64,000 nucleotides of DNA from Cytophagales bacterium (GTDB taxonomy: Bacteria; Bacteroidota; Bacteroidia; Cytophagales; Spirosomataceae): assembly GCA_013298215.1 (NCBI GenBank), contig JAAFKE010000002.1, forward strand, positions 62,001-126,000, read 5' to 3'. The number at the start of each line of letters is the position of its first letter. Position 1 is the stretch's first letter. Both the position numbers and the translations under genes were made by a program. Below, piece after piece: positions 16,864-25,400 of the stretch. The notes under the pieces were generated by a model, which did not search any database, was not told the DNA's origin, and saw nothing but the letters and a program-made list of their open reading frames with translations.

Positions 16864-18423
16864 CTACTCGTCTTCCAAAAGTACGTTGAACTGATACAGC
16901 AAGGGATCGAGGGCATTCAAACACTTTTGGATAAAGTCGGCGTCGTCCATCAAAAAATTTAGCACATTGTCGGAGCGTTCTTGGAGGTTTCCGCCAGGGA
17001 ACAACTTGTTTTTGAGGGCCAGCAACTGCGCAAGTTCGGTCTCATAGTGGCGTTCTTCGGCCCTGCGAATGCGTTTTTCTACGTTTTCGAGTGCGGCCAT
17101 TAGCCTCACTTTTTGCGCTTGCACCACCCCCTGCATGGTCTTGTCGATGGCCACCGCCTTCTGGTTTATGCGGGCAAACAAATCCTCGAAGTCTTGTTTT
17201 TCGGGGTCTAAGTCTAAGCTATTGGGGCTCACTTTGGCAATGTATTTGCGGCGCAGGGTGGTTTCGTCTAAGAATAAATCGGCCACCTCAACGCCCAGTT
17301 TTTCCATCCGTTTTTGGTGGGGTGTGGCCACGTAAAGCACAAAGTTACGGGGCATGAGCGCGGGCATTGGCACGGCAAAATGCGCAAAAACACCTTTGAG
17401 TTGCAACCAGTAGGGCACCTCGGACGGCCCACCGATGTAGGCCAAATTGGGCAAAATCATCTCCTGATACAGTGGCCGTAGCACCACGTTCGGGCTGAGT
17501 TTTTCGGGTTCGTTTTCAATGATATTGTGCATCTCGGTTTCACTAAAAACCAGATCGGTATTCAAAACCTGGAAACCGTCTTTGTGGCGCACGATGCGCT
17601 CGCGGAGCTGGTCGTGGAGGTAGAACAGGTTTATGTCGCGCCCCGAAATCTGCGAATGGTAGCCCAGTTGGGTGAGCTCGGCGGTGGTCTGGGCTACTTT
17701 TTGGGTGCTTGTTCCCGTCAAAAGCTCGTCTCTAAACACGGGTCGAAACATCTTTTTCAAGTCGCGGTCGTCGGCATCCAGACATATAAGTCCTTCATTT
17801 CCAAATAGTTCGTTCATATAAAACCGCGCGGCATCGGCCAGGGTTTGGTGGCCAAGGTAGGCTTGCTCAAAGAGTGGTGCGCGTTGGGGGAGTATGTCTA
17901 AGGCGGCGCCCAGCTCTTGGGGGTTCATACGGCCCACGGCACCGCGTTGCTTGGTTTCCCACCGGTATTTTTTTCCGAAGAGGTTAAAAGACGCAATTTC
18001 GGCAAAATCGTGGTCTTCGGAGGCCATCCAATACAGCGGCACAAAATTATAATTGGGGTAAGCAGTTTTGAGGCGTTTGGCCAAATTAATGGTTGTAATA
18101 ATCTTGTATATTACGTAGAGCGGCCCCGTAAAAATGGAAAGCTGGTGGCCCGTCGTCACGGTAAAAGTATCGGCCTGCGCCAGCGCCGCCGTGTTGGGCA
18201 AAACGCTGGGGTTGTTGAGCCTGGCGTACTGTTTATCGAGCACCTCAACCAACGTTTCTCGGCTCTGCGCGTCCATCTTTTTTGCCTCAATGATGCCGCC
18301 AAAATTTTCGATTGCGGGAAAACTGTCATAGAACGGCCGGAGCGTTGGTTTCTGGGAAATATAGTCCAAAAACAAATTCGGGAACGCACCCGTGGCTTGG
18401 AGTGGCAGTGGCTGGTTGGTCAT
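16864..18423 (-). CDS. bshC: Putative cysteine ligase BshC (bacillithiol synthesis)
   Basis: BshC adds cysteine to glucosaminyl-malate in the last step of bacillithiol synthesis; this thiol replaces glutathione in many Bacteroidota and Firmicutes. The 519-residue product has the family core: TVTTGHQLSIFTGPLYVIYKIIT, PVYWMASEDHDFAEI-like LYWMASEDHDFAEI, LPNLAYIGGPSEVPYWLQLKGVF, and a C-terminal coiled coil (RIRRAEERHYETELAQLLALKNKLFPGGNLQERSDN). The ATG at 18423 is preferred to the TTG one codon upstream. The gene is single on its strand. bshA and bshB are not in the window. Confidence 0.93.
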   Translation of the reverse strand: MTNQPLPLQATGAFPNLFLDYISQKPTLRPFYDSFPAIENFGGIIEAKKMDAQSRETLVEVLDKQYARLNNPSVLPNTAALAQADTFTVTTGHQLSIFTGPLYVIYKIITTINLAKRLKTAYPNYNFVPLYWMASEDHDFAEIASFNLFGKKYRWETKQRGAVGRMNPQELGAALDILPQRAPLFEQAYLGHQTLADAARFYMNELFGNEGLICLDADDRDLKKMFRPVFRDELLTGTSTQKVAQTTAELTQLGYHSQISGRDINLFYLHDQLRERIVRHKDGFQVLNTDLVFSETEMHNIIENEPEKLSPNVVLRPLYQEMILPNLAYIGGPSEVPYWLQLKGVFAHFAVPMPALMPRNFVLYVATPHQKRMEKLGVEVADLFLDETTLRRKYIAKVSPNSLDLDPEKQDFEDLFARINQKAVAIDKTMQGVVQAQKVRLMAALENVEKRIRRAEERHYETELAQLLALKNKLFPGGNLQERSDNVLNFLMDDADFIQKCLNALDPLLYQFNVLLEDE

Positions 18424-18552
18424 CAATTTTATTGTTAGTCCGTTAAGTACACTAACTCCACAAAAAGGCCGAAAGTTTCCTGGGCAGGGTTGCGCCGTTT
18501 ACCGTTTAATCATAAGTACCCGCTCAATAGGAACTGTCTTACGAATCATTGC

Positions 18553-18560
18553 TACTTTTG
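18553..18560 (+). promoter_or_regulatory. Probable -7 box of the LytTR membrane regulator
   Basis: TACTTTTG, 20 bases before the ATG at 18581. Transcription would start about 7 bases further on, close to the TTG at 18575, which supports the ATG as the start codon. Confidence 0.5.
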
Positions 18561-18580
18561 GGTGATATCTCAACTTGCTA

Positions 18581-20239
18581 ATGAACCGAGTCATACTTGC
18601 CGTGTATGGATCATTGATGGCCTTCAGTACGTGGGCGCAACCCAAAGTAGATTATCAAAAAACGGATAAACTACTTGACGTAGCACCTTACGTAGCATAC
18701 CTGGCCGACACCGCCCAAAAACTCACGTTCGGGCAGGTGCGTCGGTTGCCGCGCGCGGCTTTTGTGGTTAATGGCAAAGAAGGGCTGAGTTTGGGCAACC
18801 AAGAACTGCCGCATTGGTTTCGAATTGACTTTACCGACGCTACCGCCCCCGAAGATTTATACCTTTTCACCGATTTTCCGCTCCATTACTTAGATGTCTA
18901 TTTGATAGACCAAAACGACAGCGTGACCGTCTGGAAAACGGGCTTGCTACGGCCTTTGGGTGGACGGCATTTTTTGACCAACAATTACAGTTTTAACTTG
19001 GGCAGAAACCCCAAACAGGTCATTTTTCGGGCTCAATCTCCCACTTTATACCTGCCGTTTTTGCTCGGTACCATCCAACCGTTGGTGGCTTATACTTTCA
19101 AATACGACCTGCTCATAGGTGCGCTTTTAGGGCTCATTTTGTCGCTGTCGCTCTATAATTTGTTCCTGTATTTTTCGCTCAAAGACCTTACTTTTTTGTA
19201 CTACTCCAGCTATGAATTGATACTTTTCTACCTAATTTTCAAAGGAATGGGTGCGCACCAAGTTTTTTTTACGCGAAATAATCCATGGTTCAATGCCGAC
19301 AACATTACTTCGACTGTGCTTTGTGCCACGTTTTCGTTCCTGTTTGTCAATAAGTTTTTAAACATAAAGGCGTTGGCTCCCAGGTTGTACGTCTGGAACT
19401 TGTCAATTTTGGCGGCTTTAATGGCCCTCATGTTTACGGAGTGGTTGCTACCCTACAAGATCTGGCACAACAACGTTTTAGATGTGCTCATTATCATCAA
19501 TTCGTTGTCGGTTATTTTGGGCGGCGTTTATATTTGGTACCTGGGCTACGAGCCCGCCAAGTATTTTACGTTGGCCTGGTTTTTATTCTTGGTATCGGTG
19601 GTAGTCCGTTTTTTGAGCCTGTCGAACATCCTACCAAAACACCTTTTTTTGGTCGATTATTCCATTCATCTGGGAATGGCCATTGAGTCGCTGCTGCTTT
19701 CGTTTGCGGTGGCCTACCGATTCAATTTGTTTAGAAAAGAAGCCCGCGATGCCCACGCGCTGGTATTGCAGCGGTCGGCAGAAAACGAAAAACTGCTGCT
19801 GGCGCACAACTGTATTTTAGAAGAAAAAATAAAACTCGAGCAGAACCTTCCTGCCACTGCCCCCAACGACCTCCAACTTTTGTTTGAGAAAATACAAACT
19901 GAGCGCGGAAAAAACAAAAAGCTGGCCGTTTCGACCGTGGAGGGCGTACTGCTGCTGCCCATTGCCGACATTATTCGGCTCGAGGCACTGGGTAGCTACT
20001 GCACCATTTATTTAACCCAACGAAAGAAGATTGTGGCCTCCAAATCAATGTCGGAGTTTGAGCCGCACCTCGACAAGTTAGATTTTATTCGGGTGCACAA
20101 ATCACACATCATCAACATCAATTTTGTGGAACGCTACGTGCGCGGTGAGGGCGGGGCGGTGGTGATGCCAGACGGCACGGAAGTGAGCGTGTCGCGCGGC
20201 ATGAAGACTGAACTGCTCGGAAAGCTGTGCATTTTCTGA
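18581..20239 (+). CDS. Membrane-tethered LytTR DNA-binding protein with 7TM-DISM sensor
   Basis: A 552-residue one-component regulator. It has a signal peptide (ending STWAQ), then a periplasmic 7TMR-DISM extracellular domain (residues about 30-180, beta-rich). Next are seven predicted membrane helices from LLIGALLGLILSLSLYNLFLYF to YSIHLGMAIESLLLSFAVAYRF, a coiled-coil stretch (EARDAHALVLQRSAENEKLLLAHN...), and a C-terminal LytTR domain (DIIRLEALGSYCTIYL; MSEFEPHLDKLDFIRVHKSHIINI). The usual histidine kinase is absent: the sensor is fused directly to DNA binding. Targets are unknown; the neighbouring TonB-C gene is a candidate by position only. The fusion is known in Bacteroidota but has few studied members. 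Confidence 0.85.
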   Translation: MNRVILAVYGSLMAFSTWAQPKVDYQKTDKLLDVAPYVAYLADTAQKLTFGQVRRLPRAAFVVNGKEGLSLGNQELPHWFRIDFTDATAPEDLYLFTDFPLHYLDVYLIDQNDSVTVWKTGLLRPLGGRHFLTNNYSFNLGRNPKQVIFRAQSPTLYLPFLLGTIQPLVAYTFKYDLLIGALLGLILSLSLYNLFLYFSLKDLTFLYYSSYELILFYLIFKGMGAHQVFFTRNNPWFNADNITSTVLCATFSFLFVNKFLNIKALAPRLYVWNLSILAALMALMFTEWLLPYKIWHNNVLDVLIIINSLSVILGGVYIWYLGYEPAKYFTLAWFLFLVSVVVRFLSLSNILPKHLFLVDYSIHLGMAIESLLLSFAVAYRFNLFRKEARDAHALVLQRSAENEKLLLAHNCILEEKIKLEQNLPATAPNDLQLLFEKIQTERGKNKKLAVSTVEGVLLLPIADIIRLEALGSYCTIYLTQRKKIVASKSMSEFEPHLDKLDFIRVHKSHIININFVERYVRGEGGAVVMPDGTEVSVSRGMKTELLGKLCIF

Positions 20240-20362
20240 CAACAGACCCTCGTCCGAAAAACTTGTTCGCCTATTTTAGCAACCCGTACCCGCAGTTGAG
20301 CAAGTCTGGCAGTTTGGTAACAATCAAAAGAGTACGTTTGGGGGTACTTAAACGTTACTCTC

Positions 20363-20818
20363 ATGAAAAACTTGATTCTTGTCTTCTTTGCCTCCCTGGG
20401 CATTGCTTTTGCCCAGAGCCACTCGTATGAGGCGCATTTTCAACCCTCTTTTCCTGATTCTATTGGTACTTTGCCCTTGGTACGTCAGTGCAGGCCACCC
20501 ATGTTTTTGGGCGGCCCAAAGGCGTTTGAGGAATTTATTGTTCAGAATGCCCAGTTTCCTGAAAGAGCCTATCGGGAAGGAATTGAGGGTACTGTTTACG
20601 TGGAGGTGTACGTACTGGCCACGGGCAGGCTACAATTGTTTGGCGTAAGTGGTGGCGTAGGAGCGGGCTGCGAGGAGGAGGCTGTCAGAATAGTGAGTTT
20701 GATGCCACCCTGGCTGCCCGCACTCCGCCAAAGTGAGCCCGTGCGTTGCAGAGTGCGCATTCCGATTACCTTCAAAACGATCAATACAATGACTTCCACA
20801 CCGCACCGACGACTTTAA
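20363..20818 (+). CDS. Secreted TonB C-terminal-domain protein
   Basis: A 151-residue protein with a signal peptide (MKNLILVFFASLGIAFAQ) and a TonB C-terminal fold: GGPKAFEEFIVQNAQFPERAYREGIEGTVYVEVYVLATGRLQLFGVSGGVGAGCEEEAVRIV. The motif around YP..A...GI.G.V...F.V...G...... is the one shared by periplasmic TonB-like proteins of Bacteroidota. Unlike a true energy transducer, it has no retained membrane anchor or Pro-rich spacer, so it may instead be a free periplasmic protein. It follows the LytTR regulator on the same strand after 123 bases. Function unproven. Confidence 0.7.
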   Translation: MKNLILVFFASLGIAFAQSHSYEAHFQPSFPDSIGTLPLVRQCRPPMFLGGPKAFEEFIVQNAQFPERAYREGIEGTVYVEVYVLATGRLQLFGVSGGVGAGCEEEAVRIVSLMPPWLPALRQSEPVRCRVRIPITFKTINTMTSTPHRRL

Positions 20819-20828
20819 GTTTGCCGCG

Positions 20829-20915
20829 CTGCCATTCGCACTCACTCTACTTTTATGCTGCCTCCGCCCGCGTAGCTGCGCAGGGTGGCATCGTACTGGC
20901 CCAACCGCGAACGTA
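20829..20915 (-). repeat. Decayed copy of the 3' end of the alpha-2-macroglobulin gene
   Basis: About 87 bases match 22436-22540, the last codons and stop of the alpha-2-macroglobulin gene plus about 13 bases beyond it, in the same orientation. The match has a few substitutions and one 17-base internal deletion, which falls at a short TAC repeat and shifts the frame. It lies on the far side of the hydroxylase/Crp pair, so those two genes are bracketed by the original gene end and this copy. Confidence 0.88.
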
Positions 20916-20953
20916 CTGTCTCACAGATCAACTCTATTTGCACAAATCCTTTG

Positions 20954-21730
20954 TTACGGTCTGCCCTTTTTCTGCGCTTGAATTTTGTCAAATTCGGCTT
21001 CGTAGTCTTTAAATTCTGTTCCTAAGAGCCTGTCCCAAATTCTAAAATGAACGCCATAATTGCCAGTAAACTTGCTGTGGTGCATATTGTGGTGGGTGCT
21101 GGAAGTCATTAGTTTACCGACACTTCTGTTCCACCAACTTGGAAAAAACTCGTAGCCAACGTGCGACTTTATGTTGTCTAAAAACCCCCAAATTTGTAAA
21201 ACACCAAGTGCTGGCACGTACATTGGAAAAAACAAACTGAATGGAATAATCCAACTGGTCAAGGCAACGGTTTCAAACCAATGAAAAGATAGGGAAGTGA
21301 ACGGATTTACGTCAATACTATTGTGGTGTACTTTATGCACATACTTGTATATTTTTGGGTGGTGCAACAAGCGATGCACCCAATAAAACCAAGTATCGTC
21401 AATGATAAGAAATATGAAAAAGCCACAGTACGCAAAGAACTTCGGGTACTCGTTGATGTCCGTGTAAATTTTGGTATAGCCCTCATCTTTAAGGTAATAA
21501 ATAACAAAAATAAATACGAGGCTTACCGTCAATGTAAACAAACTATTGATGAGTTCGGATTTTATTTGCTTGGCATCTACCCGATTTTTTACCTGAATTC
21601 GCCAATTTTGCAAGCGTTTTTTTAAGAGTTTCCACACAATTAGATAGACAGCCACAATTATCAAATAGTTCATCGAAGATTGTCCGAGCGCCTGTGGCAG
21701 TTGCTCAATAAATTTTTTGAGAAGTTCCAT
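20954..21730 (-). CDS. Fatty acid hydroxylase / sterol desaturase family membrane protein
   Basis: Integral-membrane di-iron oxygenase superfamily member of 258 residues. Three histidine boxes are clear: HRLLHH (119-124), HKVHH (132-136) and THHNMHH (211-217), set between hydrophobic segments (about 20-40, 62-82, 98-118, 150-185). Such enzymes hydroxylate or desaturate lipids; the substrate here is unknown. The gene is visibly AT-richer than its surroundings. It follows the Crp-type regulator by 67 bases on the same strand, and the pair is flanked by a duplicated gene end, suggesting the two were gained together. A regulator-enzyme functional pair is inferred, not shown. Confidence 0.85.
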   Translation of the reverse strand: MELLKKFIEQLPQALGQSSMNYLIIVAVYLIVWKLLKKRLQNWRIQVKNRVDAKQIKSELINSLFTLTVSLVFIFVIYYLKDEGYTKIYTDINEYPKFFAYCGFFIFLIIDDTWFYWVHRLLHHPKIYKYVHKVHHNSIDVNPFTSLSFHWFETVALTSWIIPFSLFFPMYVPALGVLQIWGFLDNIKSHVGYEFFPSWWNRSVGKLMTSSTHHNMHHSKFTGNYGVHFRIWDRLLGTEFKDYEAEFDKIQAQKKGRP

Positions 21731-21797
21731 ACCTTTTTATCGTTTTAAAATGATACGCAAAGGTCATGCACGCGCTTAAAAATCTACTTCACAAATG

Positions 21798-22385
21798 TTA
21801 CTTAATTATCTGTTTTCGTATTCTGCTCAAACTTTGCGGTTTGATGCCCAGATAAGAAGCAATGTACTGCAAGGGTATATTTTGAACAAAGTGGGGTTGT
21901 TGTTCAATCATTTTTTGATAGCGTTGTTCGGCATTGAGGTTTGCCAAGTCGTTTGCGCGAAGTAAATTTGAATGCATCGCTTTTTCAAACATGGTTACAC
22001 TAAATGTTTTAAATCGTTCGCTTTTTTCAATCAGCGTTTTGGTGTCAGCGTAAGAAACTTTCAAAACAGTACAATCGGTAACACACTCCACATTTTCATT
22101 TGCTTTTGTTTGATTGATTAAAGCTGAAAATGAAGCAATAAAGCCGTTTTCGGCGCACAAGAAAGTGGTTTGTTCTTCGCCGTTGTCGTCGTAATAAAAA
22201 AGCCGCATAAACCCCGAAACAACAAAATAAAGGCAGTTCGGAATTTTATCTTGTTCCTCCAAAATAGTGTTCCGAGAAACCGTTATTGGTTGAAAGTACG
22301 TTTTAATGTTATGGATTTCGTCCATTTCAAGAATGCCAATTTTTGAAATGGACGAAAGCAAAGTGTCGTAGTTGTTATCGGTCAT
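21798..22385 (-). CDS. Crp/Fnr-family transcriptional regulator
   Basis: A 195-residue protein with an N-terminal cyclic-nucleotide-binding-type beta barrel (FQPITVSRNTILEEQDKIPNCLYFVVSGFMRLFYYDDNGEEQTTFLC) and a C-terminal helix-turn-helix (LQYIASYLGIKPQSLSRIRKQI). The effector-contact residues of CRP (RE...S pocket) are not obvious, and no Fnr-type cysteine cluster is present. Many Bacteroidota proteins of this shape respond to unknown signals. It is upstream of, and likely co-transcribed with, the hydroxylase gene. Base composition is AT-rich like its partner. Confidence 0.87.
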   Translation of the reverse strand: MTDNNYDTLLSSISKIGILEMDEIHNIKTYFQPITVSRNTILEEQDKIPNCLYFVVSGFMRLFYYDDNGEEQTTFLCAENGFIASFSALINQTKANENVECVTDCTVLKVSYADTKTLIEKSERFKTFSVTMFEKAMHSNLLRANDLANLNAEQRYQKMIEQQPHFVQNIPLQYIASYLGIKPQSLSRIRKQIIK

Positions 22386-22448
22386 GGGGGATCAATGGTC
22401 GCTCGTTTTTTCTGATTGGTGCCGATTTCTTGAAACTGCCATTCGTGC

Positions 22449-25400
22449 TCACTCTACTTTTATGCTGCCTCCGCCCGCGTAGCTGCGCATGGTGGCATCG
22501 TACATGGCATCGGCGGCTACTGGCCCAACCGCGAACGTACCACGCGCCACCACCCGCACCAGGTAATAAAAAGTTTTGGGTTGGGCGGTGGCATCGGTAA
22601 AGTAGTTTACGCGGTCGTCGCGGAGGTCGAAATAATCGGGCGTTGTTCCGTCTTTCAGCCACGGCATATCGCGCGGGGCGGTAAGGCGCGGGTTTTCGAT
22701 CTCAAAACTGGCGGGCAGCATATCCGTCACTACCACGTTGTTCACGGGCAGGCCGTTTTTGCTGGCCAGGGTTATTTTTACAACCACCAGATCGTTCTGC
22801 CGAAAAGCAGCCGTTGGTTGGCCGTTTCGGCTCAAAAACTGCCGACGAACTACCAAGCCCGCGTCTTCTTGTTTGACGATACCCGTCTGCGAGAGCCCCT
22901 CGCTCTGCGAAAACCAGTACAAAGCACCCTTTTGCTGGGTTCTGATGCTGACCTTTTGGCCGCTCAACCCTTTGTTTAAGGTCAAGTCGGTTCCCGAAAA
23001 ACTGCCCAATTGCTCACCCTTATTGCCCAAAATCTGCGCCGTTACGGTGGATGCTCCCGCTTTTTTGGCCAATTTTCCCAAAGCCAAAAACACAAAAGCC
23101 GACTCCTGGGTGTTTAGGGACTTTGCCGATTGAACCGCCCGCGACAACTGCCGCGCCAGCACGGGTATTTGCAGGTTGTTGGGGTCGCTTTCGATGAGGG
23201 TATGTAAGACCAAAGCCACATTTCTTATCGGCGACGCGAAGCTGCTTTCGTTTTGGAACGTCTCATTTCTTGTGTCTAATGTTTTGGGAATGAGCGTGTT
23301 GTAACTGCGCTCGTCGCCGATTGTTCGGTACGCGGCAGCCAACAAGTAGCGGCTATCGGAGGTGAGCAGCGCCTGGTTTTGTTTGTAGTAATTCATCGAT
23401 GTTCGGTTGGCTTTGCCCGCCATGGTCAGCACGTAGAGCGAGTATAACGCCTCTCTACTGGCTACTTTGCGCACCACGAAACTCCCCTTTTCGTCGTAAA
23501 ATCTTTCGTTTTCGGTGGCTGGTGCGTTGGTTTTTAGGCTCAAATAATCCAACATTTTCCCCTGAACGGTCGGGTTCACCTCAAACCCATTTTTCTTGGC
23601 TTCGACCAAAAAATGGAGCGCGTAGGCCGTTGCCCACCAACTTTCCTGCTCGCCCGACGGCCAGTAGCTCAACGCGCCGTCGTAGAGTTGCATAGATTCG
23701 AGTTTTTCGATGGCGCGTTGTACCGTAAAAGTAGGGTTATAGTCGCTCTCGGGGTTTTTAGATACATATGATTTGGCGCGGAGTGTTTTTGCCAAGTCGG
23801 CCAAATACAACTGCGGAAAGGCCTTTGAGACCGTCTGCTCGGCGCACCCGTGGGGGTAGCCCAGCAGGCTCTCGAACGATTTTGCGAATTGAACCATCGG
23901 CGAACGGCTCACGATGAGTTTGCTTTCGACGCTGCTTGGTACAAAACCGTTGGCAAAGTTTATGGCCACGGTTGCGCCCCCCTGCACCACGCCCGACTGG
24001 GTGGTTTTGAGCAGCGACGCGGCGGGCCGAACTGTCAGGTCAGTTTTTTCGGTAAATTTCTCCCGCCCGTTGTCCACCGTCACCGTCACCGTGCCACCGC
24101 CAGTGGTTTGGCTTGCTTTCAGCACAAAGTTCACGACCGATTCTTTTTCGCCGCCGACCGTCAGTGTTTGCTGCTGCCTGCCCACAGTGGTTAGTTGGCC
24201 GTTCAGCGCCAGCGTGGCCGTTAGGTTCATGGGCGTTTTGGTGGTGTTGGCCACGTTTACGGGCACCATCACCTCGTCGTTGGGGCTCAAAAAGCGGGGT
24301 AGGGCGGTGCTAATCACCACGGGGTCGGCCACTTTTATGTTGGCGTTGTCAGACCCGAACGCATCGTTTTTGTAGGCCACGGCCATCACCCGCAGATCGC
24401 CCGAAAATTGCGGAACGTCCACCGCAAACTCGGCCCTCCCGTCGGAACCCGTGCTAATAATACCGCTCCAAAAGGTTACTAATTTTACCCGCCCGTTCGA
24501 CAGCGGATTGATCCTTTTTTCGAGGTCGTAGCCGTCTCCACCCACGCTCAACCGCGAGCCAAGGGTGAGTTCGGGAAACAGCAGCGCGTACAAATCGTGG
24601 CTGTTTACTTCGAGGGCGCGTTTTTGGTAGAAATACCCAAAAATATCGGGTGTTTTAAAGTTTTTGAGTTGCAAAATTCCCTCGTCCACCACTGCCACTG
24701 TGAGCTGGGCGTTTGGCGACGATTTTATTTTGATAACCTGCCGGGTCTTTGAGCGCGAGCTGGCCGCTGCCGTAATTTCTACGCCGAGGCGTGCGTTTTG
24801 TTTTTCGATGCGCACGGGTGCAAACCCGTGCGCCACCGTGAGCGGTAGGTCAGACGCGTCCATGGCCCTAATCAGGGTGGCCGTCACATAGACATTGGGT
24901 AGGTGTTGGTTGCCGATTTTAAAACTCCACTCGGCCGATTTTTTATCGGTCTGCAAATAATGGTACTCCAAAACTTTGTTTCGTTCCACTGTCACCAGCA
25001 TTTTGCCCGCAAAGGGAGTCTTAAAAAGCACCGTTGCCACGTCGCCGACGTCGTAAGTGGGTTTGTCGAATTGCATCAAAACCTCTCCTTCGTTGCTCAC
25101 CTCAAACGACGATGCCGCCGTGCCGCCCCATCCGTAGGCGTAGAAACCCACGCTGGTGTAGCCCGTTGCGGCGGGTTGGCGCACCCGCACCTCGTACTGG
25201 CCCGACACCGTTGGTACGTACCTGCACTCGGCCTGGCCATTTTTAAAGTTTACCTGATTGGTATAGACCACCGTCTCTTTTTTTCGGGATACGTACTGCA
25301 AGTTATCCCCCTGTTTTTCTGGAACATTATGGTACTCGTAGCGCACCACCTGCACCTGCGCCAACGCCGCTTTTTGCGGCACCCCGTTTTTATCTACCGC

